From NCBI GenBank assembly GCA_041611095.1, contig JBFINP010000003.1:62001-126000 (forward strand): a stretch of 64,000 nucleotides of DNA. Reading direction: 5' to 3'. Positions 15,579-23,380 of this stretch are shown one piece after another. Made by a program: the position numbers and the translations under genes. The stretch comes from UBA6912 sp041611095 (GTDB lineage Bacteria; Actinomycetota; Acidimicrobiia; Spongiisociales; UBA5794). The notes beneath the pieces were generated by a model, which saw only the letters and a program-made list of their open reading frames with translations, ran no database searches and was not told the origin of the DNA. Within the stretch, counting starts at the first letter, position 1; every line of letters begins with the position of its first letter.

Positions 15579-17696
15579 TCACGCACCCGGGCCGACGTAC
15601 AGCACGCGCATCATCTCGTGGTCCTCGTGGGACAGGATGTGGCAGTGCCAGACGTAGCGCCCCGGCTTGTCGAACGTCGCCTTGATCCTGGTGATCTGGC
15701 CCGGTAGCGCCGTCACCACGTCCTTGGGGGCGTTCTCCACGTATCCCGCCGGTTGCTGCACAGCCGCTCCGTACGTGAGGTTCACGACGCGGAAGCCGCT
15801 GCCCAACAGCCCGTTGTGCTGCACCACCGGCTGTGTCACCAGGTAGGTGCCGTCGCCGGCCGGGGTGGCATAGCCGTCGTTGGGGATCACCCGGTCGTCC
15901 TCGTTGGTGTGGGAGTCCCAGGCGATCGCCTGACGTCCCAGGATCTCGAAGTTGACGAGGTGCAGGTGCACCGGATGGGCGTCGCCGGTGACGTTCCAGA
16001 CCTCCCACTCCTCCGTGGAGTCGAGGTCGGGATTCTCCGTCGTCGGGCTGTGCCAGGCGACGGTTCCCTCCATCTGACCGACCAGCCCGGCGTTCACATA
16101 CTCCGGCGTGGCCGGCCAGTTGATCGCATTACCGAGGTAGTCCGTCGCCGGCTCTGCGGTGCCGAGCAATGGCTGGAGTCGCCCGAACTCGTCCATCCCC
16201 TCGAACAAGGCCACCTTGCGGGTCCGGGTGGGGACAGGCACGACCGGCCCGAACGTGATGCCCGTCGGGCTGACATCCGGCACAGCTGCGTCGAGGGGCA
16301 GGACCACGTCGAACGCCATGATCCGGTCGGTCTCGCCGAACACCTGAGGCCCGGGGATGTCCCCGCCGAAGGGCTCGTCGCCGCCGATGTTCTTCATGAG
16401 AACGCGATTGCCCGGCGTCACGCTCTTGAAGTCGAAGATGACGTCGTAGCGGGCGCCGGTCTCGATCAGCAACGTGTCCACCGTCGTCGGGCTCGAGGCG
16501 AGGCCTTGGTCGCTGCCTACGATCGTGAAGTCGAGTTGCTGAATCGCCGCCGAGAAGTCCGTGGCGCCCGACGGTACCTCGAAGAACTGCGCCACCAGGA
16601 AGCGGCTGTCGCAGCCGTTGAGGAAACGCAGCCGGTAGTTACGCGGCTCGACAGCCATCACGGGCCAGATCTTTCCGTTCACCACCATGTGATCGCCGAA
16701 GAACTCGGCGAGCCCGGTGGGTCCGCCTCCGACAAAAGGCGGGTCCGGCAGCACGACCTCCTCACCGGTGATGAAGTCGTCGTAGAACGGATCCCCCGGG
16801 AACGCCGGGTAGAACAGCTCGCCGGTCTCCTTGAACATGCGGTCCTGGATGGCAAATGCCGCCTCGTAGGGATACGCCGGAAGATCCAGCGGGTTTCCGG
16901 AGAGCCCGGTGTCATCGTCGTCCCGGACGATGTAGAAGCCCGCCATACCGGCGTAGACGTTGAGCCGGGTGATCCCCAACGCATGGTCGTGGTACCACAG
17001 CGTCCCCGCCGGCTGGCTGTTGTCGTACAGATACTTCTTGTCGACCCACTGCGGGCCGCGAATCGTATAGCCGGGGCTGAAGAAGAACTCCGGGTTCCCG
17101 TCGAACTCGAAGTCGCTATGACCGCCGTGGACGTGGGTCACGATGGGGACCCCGTCCTTCTGGAACGTGTACTGCTCGTAGCCGGACAGGCTGTAGGCCC
17201 AATGCAGGCTGGTGTCCAGGACGGGACGGCCTGTGTAGTTACCGAATCCGACGCTGGAGTTGTCCTTGCCGGTGAGCAGATAGGGCAAGTTGCCGAGCTT
17301 GTTCTGCCACTTCACCTCCAGCGGCTCGCCAGAGCGGACCTGGAACGTCTTGCCGGGCCACGTGTAGGGCTTCTTGTCGGCGTAGCCCCAGATGGTCGTG
17401 GGGACGGCGGTGACCCCGTCGGGTCCCATCAGTCCGGTCCAGGTGACGTCCTGGCTCACCGCGACGGTGATCGACCCCTTGGAGGTGTCGTAGAAGAAGG
17501 TCGGATCCAGCGCGTTGGGCACGGCGGCGACGAACTTCGGCTGGAGGGCCGGATCGCTCAAACCTGGCCCCTGGGTGGCGGCGAGCGCCCGGGCGGTGCG
17601 GCCCACGGGGGACCGAACGAGGCCACCGGGCGCCAGCACGCCAAACCCTGCGGTCATTCCCGTCAGCTTGAGGAAGTCACGTCGCGACACGCGCAT
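15579..17696 (-). CDS. Tat-exported multicopper oxidase (CotA/bilirubin oxidase-like)
   Basis: A 705-residue multicopper oxidase that couples one-electron substrate oxidation to four-electron reduction of O2. The N-terminus has the twin-arginine motif SRRDFLK and a hydrophobic stretch, so the folded, copper-loaded enzyme leaves by the Tat path. All four copper-binding clusters are visible: HVHGGHSDF (about 187), WYHDHALG (about 232), HPVHLHLVNFE (about 573) and HCHILSHEDHEMM (about 685). The last cluster has the type 1 Cys and an axial Met. It is larger than CotA (about 510 residues). Possible substrates are metals, phenolics or bilirubin-like compounds; none can be singled out. Confidence 0.93.
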   Translation of the reverse strand: MRVSRRDFLKLTGMTAGFGVLAPGGLVRSPVGRTARALAATQGPGLSDPALQPKFVAAVPNALDPTFFYDTSKGSITVAVSQDVTWTGLMGPDGVTAVPTTIWGYADKKPYTWPGKTFQVRSGEPLEVKWQNKLGNLPYLLTGKDNSSVGFGNYTGRPVLDTSLHWAYSLSGYEQYTFQKDGVPIVTHVHGGHSDFEFDGNPEFFFSPGYTIRGPQWVDKKYLYDNSQPAGTLWYHDHALGITRLNVYAGMAGFYIVRDDDDTGLSGNPLDLPAYPYEAAFAIQDRMFKETGELFYPAFPGDPFYDDFITGEEVVLPDPPFVGGGPTGLAEFFGDHMVVNGKIWPVMAVEPRNYRLRFLNGCDSRFLVAQFFEVPSGATDFSAAIQQLDFTIVGSDQGLASSPTTVDTLLIETGARYDVIFDFKSVTPGNRVLMKNIGGDEPFGGDIPGPQVFGETDRIMAFDVVLPLDAAVPDVSPTGITFGPVVPVPTRTRKVALFEGMDEFGRLQPLLGTAEPATDYLGNAINWPATPEYVNAGLVGQMEGTVAWHSPTTENPDLDSTEEWEVWNVTGDAHPVHLHLVNFEILGRQAIAWDSHTNEDDRVIPNDGYATPAGDGTYLVTQPVVQHNGLLGSGFRVVNLTYGAAVQQPAGYVENAPKDVVTALPGQITRIKATFDKPGRYVWHCHILSHEDHEMMRVLYVGPGA

Positions 17697-17871
17697 GGTC
17701 TGAGCCTCTCTCTCACGTGACGGCCTCGCGCCGTCAACCGCTGCGCGGGATCACCACGGGCGGAGAGCCACCGGCTCGACCCTGGCCGGCCTTCCCGGGC
17801 GCTGGACCCACCAAAGGGCATGTGGCGACCGCCGGCCAGATGTCAGGCGGACCCAATGTTCGGGACGGTGC

Positions 17872-18249
17872 TCAGCCCTTCGGCCCTGGACGGAGGACGC
17901 CCAGGAGAAGGCGGCCCGCCACGACGACGAGGAGCACCGAGAACATGCGGCGCAGCACGATGGCGTCGAGGCTCAGCGCGAGGCGCGATCCGGCGAGGGC
18001 ACCGAGCACGGCGAAGGCCCCGACGATGACGGCGGTGCGCCACTCGACCCGGCGATTGCGGTGGTGGATGATGGTTCCGATCGCCGCTGTCGGGACGATC
18101 ACCGCCAGCGACGTGCCCTGTGCCACGTGCTGGCTGAACGCAAGGAGGACGACGAGGGCCGGGACGAACACGACGCCCCCGCCAACGCCGAGCGCCGTTG
18201 CCAGCGTCCCCGCTGCGATCCCGATGAGCACCAGGGCGACGACCGTCAT
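17872..18249 (-). CDS. Half-size TauE/SafE (TSUP) membrane protein, second of pair
   Basis: A 125-residue protein with four predicted helices that matches one half of a TauE/SafE sulfite/organic-anion exporter. It has the family core GVGGGVVFVPALVVLLAFSQHVAQGTSLAVI. Normal TSUP proteins are about 250 residues made of two such repeats fused. Its ATG overlaps the stop of a second, separate half-size gene by 4 bases, so the working transporter is probably a heterodimer (inference). The substrate is unknown. Confidence 0.85.
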   Translation of the reverse strand: MTVVALVLIGIAAGTLATALGVGGGVVFVPALVVLLAFSQHVAQGTSLAVIVPTAAIGTIIHHRNRRVEWRTAVIVGAFAVLGALAGSRLALSLDAIVLRRMFSVLLVVVAGRLLLGVLRPGPKG

Positions 18250-18602
18250 GCGAGCGCCAATCGGGCCGCCGCAAACAACATCACGACCGTGAACGCCAAG
18301 GTGAGTGCTCGTTCGGGAACCTTTCCGAGGTACCGCGCTCCCAGCCAGGCTCCGAGTCCCGACCCGGCGAAGACGATGCCGGCCGCCGCCCAGTCGACCT
18401 CGCCGTCCATGGCGAACGCCAGCAGCGCGGCGGCCGAGGAGGCGACGATCGTGGCGGTGGACGTACCGGAGGCGTTGTGCTGGCTGAAACCCAACATCAG
18501 GACGAGGGCGGGAACCACGATCACCCCGCCGCCCACGCCGAAGAGACCGCTGACGACTCCGGCAGCGATGCCGATCGAGGCGGCGCGGACCACCGTGGGC
18601 AC
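18246..18602 (-). CDS. Half-size TauE/SafE (TSUP) membrane protein, first of pair
   Basis: A 118-residue four-helix protein with the same core as its neighbour (GVGGGVIVVPALVLMLGFSQHNASGTSTATI). The GTG start at 18602 is chosen because a TACACT -10 element ends 6 bases upstream, giving a leaderless mRNA; an upstream ATG would run through that promoter. A second in-frame GTG lies 9 bases later. It is divergent from the lipoprotein gene. Confidence 0.8.
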   Translation of the reverse strand: MPTVVRAASIGIAAGVVSGLFGVGGGVIVVPALVLMLGFSQHNASGTSTATIVASSAAALLAFAMDGEVDWAAAGIVFAGSGLGAWLGARYLGKVPERALTLAFTVVMLFAAARLALA

Positions 18603-18608
18603 GGCGGG

Positions 18609-18614
18609 AGTGTA
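18609..18614 (-). promoter_or_regulatory. -10 element of the split TauE pair
   Basis: On the minus strand TACACT is followed by 6 bases and GTG, the spacing of a leaderless transcript. The same TACACT-6-GTG layout recurs at 50357-50369. Confidence 0.6.
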
Positions 18615-18635
18615 GGGAAGCCGGACGCGTTCGCG

Positions 18636-18664
18636 TTGAGACGGGAGTGCCCTCGACCTAGGCT
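18636..18664 (+). promoter_or_regulatory. Promoter of the 217-residue lipoprotein gene
   Basis: TTGAGA at 18636-18641, a 17-bp spacer and TAGGCT at 18659-18664. The ATG at 18675 is only 10 bases after the -10, so little or no leader is expected. Confidence 0.6.
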
Positions 18665-18674
18665 GCTCGCCGTC

Positions 18675-19328
18675 ATGCGCATCCTTGGTATTGCGCTGCT
18701 TCTCGTACTCACGGCCTGCTCCACCGGTGACACGGAGGTCACCATCGCGCCGGAGCCGCCCGAGCAGATCGTCGAGGAGTGGCTGACAGGGCTCGAAGCC
18801 GTCGATGTCGACGTGCTCGCCGACATCACCGCCGCACACAACGTCGCGCTCGTCGCCGGCGCCGAGAACGGGTTCACGGCGGAACAGATGGTCGCTGTGG
18901 CGGATCAGGGTCTCCCTGCAGCCACGGCGCGCTCGTATTGGACCAGCTTCCGTGACGGCTTCACCGACTTCCTGGTCGTGCCCATGAGCCAGGTCGAGGT
19001 CGGCGGGGTCGGCCGCTTCTCGGTCGATGACGAGCAGTTCGCCGCAGTGGGGATCGCACTAGGTGAGAGCACGGCGGAGGTGCTGCTCCACGCCGAACCC
19101 GACGGCTGGAGAGTCGACCTGGTCGCAACGGTCGGGCCCGCCCTCGCCGTCCAAATCCGGCGCCTCGTCGCAACACTGGTCGACGAGGCCGACGATGACA
19201 TCGCCCGTCGTTATGCCCAGACGGCCTTGGCTTCGCTCGGCGCCGCCCTCGCACGCGATCCGGCCAACCGGGCGCTCGAGCTGGAGATCGAGGCGATCGA
19301 GGACCTCCCGATCGATCTCAGCCGGTAA
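18675..19328 (+). CDS. Lipoprotein of unknown function
   Basis: A 217-residue protein with a short signal peptide and lipobox (LVLTAC, Cys at about residue 15). The mature part is acidic and mixed alpha/beta. It contains EQIVEEWLTGLEAVDVDVLADIT, which resembles the start of NTF2-like or DUF4878-type extracytoplasmic domains. I do not recognise it with confidence. It stands between the TauE pair (divergent) and the aquaporin gene. Confidence 0.8.
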   Translation: MRILGIALLLVLTACSTGDTEVTIAPEPPEQIVEEWLTGLEAVDVDVLADITAAHNVALVAGAENGFTAEQMVAVADQGLPAATARSYWTSFRDGFTDFLVVPMSQVEVGGVGRFSVDDEQFAAVGIALGESTAEVLLHAEPDGWRVDLVATVGPALAVQIRRLVATLVDEADDDIARRYAQTALASLGAALARDPANRALELEIEAIEDLPIDLSR

Positions 19329-19420
19329 CTCGACGGCCAACCCGCAGCAACGGATGCAAGCTCTCGGCTCGCCGGACATACTCCCCGACACCGAGCGAAC
19401 GTCCGCGAAGGAGACCACCC

Positions 19421-20101
19421 ATGACCCGGCGAGCTCGCGCCATCATCGCCGAGCTACTCGGCACGTTCTTCCTGCTCTTCATCGGCGGCCTCGCCATCTG
19501 GTCGGCGCTCGCCGCCGGCGGGTCGCTCGTCATCATCGCCCTCGGCTTTGGCTTCGCCTTGCTCGCGGGTCTCTACGCCTTCGGCGAGATATCAGGCGGC
19601 CACTTCAACCCCGCAGTCAGCTTGGGCGCCTGGCTCGACACGCGCCTCGATGCGGCCACCTTCGTGCAGTACGTCGTGGCGCAAACCTCAGGGGCAGTGC
19701 TCGCCGGCCTCGCTCTCCTCTGGGCCGCCTCGGGCTCGGACACGTTCGCGAGCGCCCAGGACGGTGTGGCAGCGACGGCCACGGTACCGACCGTGGGCGT
19801 CGTCAGCGCTTTCCTCCTCGAGGCCCTGCTCACCGCGATCTTCGTGGGGATGATCCTCAAGGTCGGCTCGAGCGATCTCATGGGTCCCAGCGCCTTCTTG
19901 GCGATCCCGCTGAGCCTCGTCGCGATCACCCTCGCTGCATCGCCGCTCACGGGTGCCTCGGTCAATCCGGCGCGAACCCTCGGCTCGGCGATCATCGGCG
20001 GGGAGTTCACAGACGTGTGGATCTACCTGACTGCGCCGTTCGTCGGCGGCGCCGCCGGGTGGTACCTCTACCACCTCGTCACGAGGGGCAACGACGCCTG
20101 A
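19421..20101 (+). CDS. Aquaporin / major intrinsic protein
   Basis: A 226-residue MIP-family channel with six membrane helices. The two pore motifs are HFNPAV (about residue 62) and VNPARTLG (about 183). The usual E in helix 1 (AELLGTFFLLF) is present. The residues around the pore do not clearly separate a water channel from a glycerol facilitator, though the short length favours the aquaporin branch. AAGGAG lies 7 bases before the ATG. A strong hairpin follows the stop. Confidence 0.93.
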   Translation: MTRRARAIIAELLGTFFLLFIGGLAIWSALAAGGSLVIIALGFGFALLAGLYAFGEISGGHFNPAVSLGAWLDTRLDAATFVQYVVAQTSGAVLAGLALLWAASGSDTFASAQDGVAATATVPTVGVVSAFLLEALLTAIFVGMILKVGSSDLMGPSAFLAIPLSLVAITLAASPLTGASVNPARTLGSAIIGGEFTDVWIYLTAPFVGGAAGWYLYHLVTRGNDA

Positions 20102-20111
20102 CAACATGAGG

Positions 20112-20137
20112 TCGGGGCCCCCTTGCGGGGGCCCCGA
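20112..20137. terminator. Bidirectional terminator between aquaporin and rnpB
   Basis: TCGGGGCCCCC at 20112-20122 and GGGGGCCCCGA at 20127-20137 form a perfect 11-bp stem with a TTGC loop. It lies just after the aquaporin stop and just beyond the 3' end of rnpB on the other strand. Confidence 0.8.
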
Positions 20138-20145
20138 TGCGTTGG

Positions 20146-20493
20146 GACGAGTCCAGGTGTAAGCCGGATTCTGTCGTGGACGACCATCTCTCTGGGCCCG
20201 CCATTGCTGTGCGGGCTCGTGCGGCCTACCTGGGACGTAGCGGGCGGGCCACCCTGTCCCTGCTTGGCCTTGCTCCGGGTGGGGTTTGCCGAGCCATCCC
20301 GGTCACCCGGGATGCTGGTGGTCTCTTACACCACCGTTTCACCCTTGCCTGTGGCCCGGAGGCCCATCGGCGGTCTGCTCTCTGTTGCACTTTCCGTCGG
20401 GTCGCCCCGCCTGGGTGTTACCCAGCACCGTGCCCTGTGGAGTCCGGACTTTCCTCGACGCAGTTGCGCCGCGGTCGTCCCCCGGGCTCGTCG
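20146..20493 (-). ncRNA. rnpB: RNase P RNA, bacterial type A
   Basis: The reverse complement carries the universally conserved parts of the RNase P ribozyme that trims tRNA 5' ends. These are GAGGAAAGTCCGGACTCC near the 5' end (plus-strand about 20439-20456), AAAGTGCAACAGAGAGCAGACCG, GGCAAGGGTGAAACGGTGG, GCAAACCCCACCCGGAGCAAGG, and ACAGAATCCGGCTTA at the 3' side. The P1 helix can be closed by GACGAG (5' end, plus 20487-20492) with CTCGTC (3' end, plus 20146-20151), which sets the ends at about 348 nt. The exact termini are uncertain by a few bases. Confidence 0.95.
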
Positions 20494-20633
20494 CCCACCA
20501 CGGTACCCCACGCGTAGCGTGAGGCCTACACCCGGCGCAGGCCGGAAACCCCGCCTAGATTGCCGGGCGGGGAGTCGAGTCCGTCAGAGCTCTGGGCGAC
20601 GTCGGCTCGCAGGTATCGACGAGGGGAGAGAGT

Positions 20634-21878
20634 GTGTCCGATCATTCGAAGCGGTGGCGCGAGCGCGTCATCATGGCCGTAGCCCTGGGTCTGATGCTCG
20701 TGGCGATCATGGCGACGCTGGCATCAGGCAACGAGGGCGACGGTGAGGAACCCGCAACGGAAGTGGTGCTCCTCCGTCTCGACGGGGCGGCAAGCGAGAT
20801 CATCTACCTGCCCGGCGACGGCGGAGAGGTCACGCAGGCGATCCTTCTCGACGGATGTGAGGCCGTGGTCGACGACTCGGGCACGGTCTTGATGGACATC
20901 ACCCCGATTCCCCCACCACCCGACGGCGCTCTCGGCATCTTCAAGGGTCTCGGCGTGATCACCGAGGGCCGAGGTGGTGCGGAAGGGGCGTGCGGCAGGG
21001 TCGACGGCCCGTCCGAGGGTCTGGTGTTTGCACTCGCCGGTGAGCTGGCAGAGCGGAGCATCGAGTCTGTCGAGATCGACTTCGAGGCGCGGCGTGACCC
21101 GGTCATCGTGGCGACCATCCTCAACGATGGCGTCGTAGTGGGTGGCGCCGAGCTCGACACGAGCACCGCGGCCGAGGTCGAGACGGCGGAAGGGGGAGCC
21201 GTCGATGGCCGCTTCCGCTGGCTCATCGACCTCGGCATCATCTTCGACGAGCTTCACCTCACGGTCAGTGTGGCGACGCCGGCCGGGCAATTCGCCGTCG
21301 AGTCGGGCTTGCCGGGCACCCCAACAGGTGCCCATGGGCACGAGGAGACCGTGTTCAAGCTGTCGGAGTTCGCGGATGAGGTCGGCTGCGGCGACTTCAC
21401 GCCCGTCGTAGGCGACGGCGAAGAGACGGCCATGGCGAGCTTCCAACGGGGCGAGAACAACGTTGACAAGGGTGGCGACCCCGAGTGCGAGGATCCTGTC
21501 GGATTCAACCTGGACTCGACGGCCTCCGAGGACGAGCAGACGGTCACCTTCGAGTTCGAGACATCGGAGCTGCCGAGCTGGTGGGGGACCTTCGCCTGGG
21601 CGCCGGAGCCTGCAATGGTGCCGATTCCAGCCACGGACCTCGACGAGGATGGCGACGGCGTCGTCGATGGCGTGATCGATTGGTGCAGCGGCTTTGAGAT
21701 CGACGAATCGGGCGAGCCGGTGCCGGACCCGTTCACCGGGCTACCGAAACCGATCATGCCCGAGGGTGAGACGTGGTGCCTCGTCGAGCAGGGCTCCGAG
21801 CTGCTGAACGACGGCACGATGCAGGTGACCCAGGTCATCTACGGCGAATCCGACCCGTCATTCGCTCGTCCCAGGTGA
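20634..21878 (+). CDS. Secreted six-cysteine protein, paralog A (unknown family)
   Basis: A 414-residue exported protein. A basic start and one hydrophobic segment (residues 11-31) form a signal peptide or anchor. The GTG start is set by GGGGAG. It has six cysteines (75, 120, 252, 285, 351, 382) at the same relative places as in the next gene, so three disulfides are likely. Shared blocks include GPSEGL, NLDSTAS(E/V)(D/E), QTVTFEFET, the PSW(W/F)GTF.WAPEP segment and a C-terminal QVTQ.IYGESDPSFARP. The fold looks all-beta. I do not recognise the family. Acidic and Ca-binding-like DLDEDGDGVVDG (335-346) suggests a metal site. Confidence 0.85.
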   Translation: MSDHSKRWRERVIMAVALGLMLVAIMATLASGNEGDGEEPATEVVLLRLDGAASEIIYLPGDGGEVTQAILLDGCEAVVDDSGTVLMDITPIPPPPDGALGIFKGLGVITEGRGGAEGACGRVDGPSEGLVFALAGELAERSIESVEIDFEARRDPVIVATILNDGVVVGGAELDTSTAAEVETAEGGAVDGRFRWLIDLGIIFDELHLTVSVATPAGQFAVESGLPGTPTGAHGHEETVFKLSEFADEVGCGDFTPVVGDGEETAMASFQRGENNVDKGGDPECEDPVGFNLDSTASEDEQTVTFEFETSELPSWWGTFAWAPEPAMVPIPATDLDEDGDGVVDGVIDWCSGFEIDESGEPVPDPFTGLPKPIMPEGETWCLVEQGSELLNDGTMQVTQVIYGESDPSFARPR

Positions 21879-21904
21879 GTCGTCGCACGCCCGTGGGACG
21901 ACTC
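21877..21904 (+). terminator. Hairpin at the stop codon of paralog A
   Basis: GAGTCGTC at 21877-21884 pairs with GACGACTC at 21897-21904, with further pairing possible inside (CACG/CGTG). It starts within the TGA stop codon. It probably ends or attenuates the transcript, so paralog B may need its own promoter in the following 254-base gap. That gap also contains a TTTTTT run at 22019-22024 and otherwise nothing I can name. Confidence 0.5.
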
Positions 21905-22132
21905 CGGTCAGTCGGCTAGCGAACGCGGACACGAGCTTCGGTCCAGACCGTCGGACACGCTCGGGGTCTCCCGGTGCGCCCGTAGCGGCTGCTCGAGCCG
22001 GCCGACAATGACCTCGCGTTTTTTGCAGCATCCGGGATACGCGCTGGGTAGGGTGCATGGCGGGGAAGAGCTGGCAGAACAGCCGCTGTCGCATCGCTGC
22101 CGCGAGGCGGGGGACGGAGAGGGAGGACAACC

Positions 22133-23380
22133 TTGGGCATCCACACACTTTCGCGTAAGCGCGTGCTTGCGCTCTTCGCAGGAGTACTCATCATGGGGTT
22201 TCTGGTCGCTCCGGCGAACCTCGCCGCCGGCCAGGCTCCACCGCCACCGGTCTTCGTCGACCGTGGCGTCTTGATTCTCGAACTGGGTGCCGTCGACCAG
22301 TTCCGGTACATCGCCCCCGATGCCACCGAGACCACGCAGGCGATCACGACGGCCGCGTGCAAGGTCTCGACGAGCGGGGCGCTCGCAACGCTGTCTCCGA
22401 TTCCTTCGACCGGCACCGTCGGCATGTTCGCCGACGGCATCGGTGTGCAGACCAAAGGAGAGAAGGGCGGCAACGGCCAGCCCTGCGGGCAGGCCAACGG
22501 ACCCAGCGAGGGACTCATCCTCGAGCTCGCCGGACAGCTAGCCGGTTACGAGGTGGACTTCTCCGAGCTCGACATCGAGGGCAAGTTCAACGTGACGGTG
22601 GACTTCGGGCTGTATCGCGACGGATCGTTCGTCGCCAACGGGGCCCAGCTCACGACGGGCACGAACTCCGATTCGGGTCCCGACTCCGGTGACGGAGACA
22701 ACTACCGACATCTCCCGGACGCCGCTCCCGACGACCATTGGGACGAGATGCGCATTGTGGTCGCGGGGACCACGCCGAGCGGAGCCTTCTCGCTCGAAGG
22801 CGGCGCCGACGGGACAGCGGCAGAGCCGCTGGGCCTGGGTGCGTCGCTGGGTACGACGGGATCGGTCTTCAAGCTCGTCGAGCGGTTCGATGGCGAGGTC
22901 GATTGTGGAGGGAGCACCATCACTGTCGGCGACTCCACGAATACGGCGCAGGCGACGTTCACTCGCGGCGACGACGACGCCGTGAAGGGTGGAGACTGCC
23001 AACAGCTGATCCTCTACAACTTGGATTCGACGGCCTCGGTGGACGATCAGACCGTGACGTTCGAGTTCGAGACCGAGGAAGCACCGAGCTGGTTCGGGAC
23101 CTTCACCTGGGCGCCGGAGCCGGCCAGCATGCCGGTAGATCCCACCCAGTTCGACGACGGCGCCACCAGCGGAGACCTGCTGTGGTGTGACGGCTTCGAT
23201 GGCATCGACGGCTCGACGGGTAACCCGAAGCCGGTGTTGCCTGAGAACCCACCAAACTCCGGTGAGTTCGACCCGTGGTGCCTCATCGAGCAGACGACGA
23301 CGCTGCTCGGTTCCAACTCGATCCAGGTCACGCAGACGATCTACGGCGAGAGTGATCCCTCGTTCGCACGACCGAAGTGA
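22133..23380 (+). CDS. Secreted six-cysteine protein, paralog B (unknown family)
   Basis: A 415-residue paralog of the preceding gene product, with a clear signal peptide (basic start, hydrophobic 10-25, AAGQA cleavage region). It starts with TTG after GGGAGG. Cysteines at 76, 118, 258, 289, 352 and 383 match those of paralog A. The C-terminus IYGESDPSFARPK is almost identical to A. Tandem duplication followed by divergence is plain. No enzyme motif is seen. A repeated beta domain with three disulfides could be a surface or spore-coat-like component, but this is a guess. Its 3' end overlaps the convergent cyclase gene by 40 bases. Confidence 0.85.
   Translation: MGIHTLSRKRVLALFAGVLIMGFLVAPANLAAGQAPPPPVFVDRGVLILELGAVDQFRYIAPDATETTQAITTAACKVSTSGALATLSPIPSTGTVGMFADGIGVQTKGEKGGNGQPCGQANGPSEGLILELAGQLAGYEVDFSELDIEGKFNVTVDFGLYRDGSFVANGAQLTTGTNSDSGPDSGDGDNYRHLPDAAPDDHWDEMRIVVAGTTPSGAFSLEGGADGTAAEPLGLGASLGTTGSVFKLVERFDGEVDCGGSTITVGDSTNTAQATFTRGDDDAVKGGDCQQLILYNLDSTASVDDQTVTFEFETEEAPSWFGTFTWAPEPASMPVDPTQFDDGATSGDLLWCDGFDGIDGSTGNPKPVLPENPPNSGEFDPWCLIEQTTTLLGSNSIQVTQTIYGESDPSFARPK

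Noticed and set aside
20146..20493. Several overlapping short frames in the rnpB region (for example 20123-20746 and 20137-20517, plus strand)
   Set aside because: The region carries the conserved core of RNase P RNA on the minus strand, so these frames are not genes.
21905..22132. Short minus-strand frame and a T-run between the secreted paralogs
   Set aside because: No ribosome site or conserved text supports a gene, and the TTTTTT run is not directly preceded by a stable stem.
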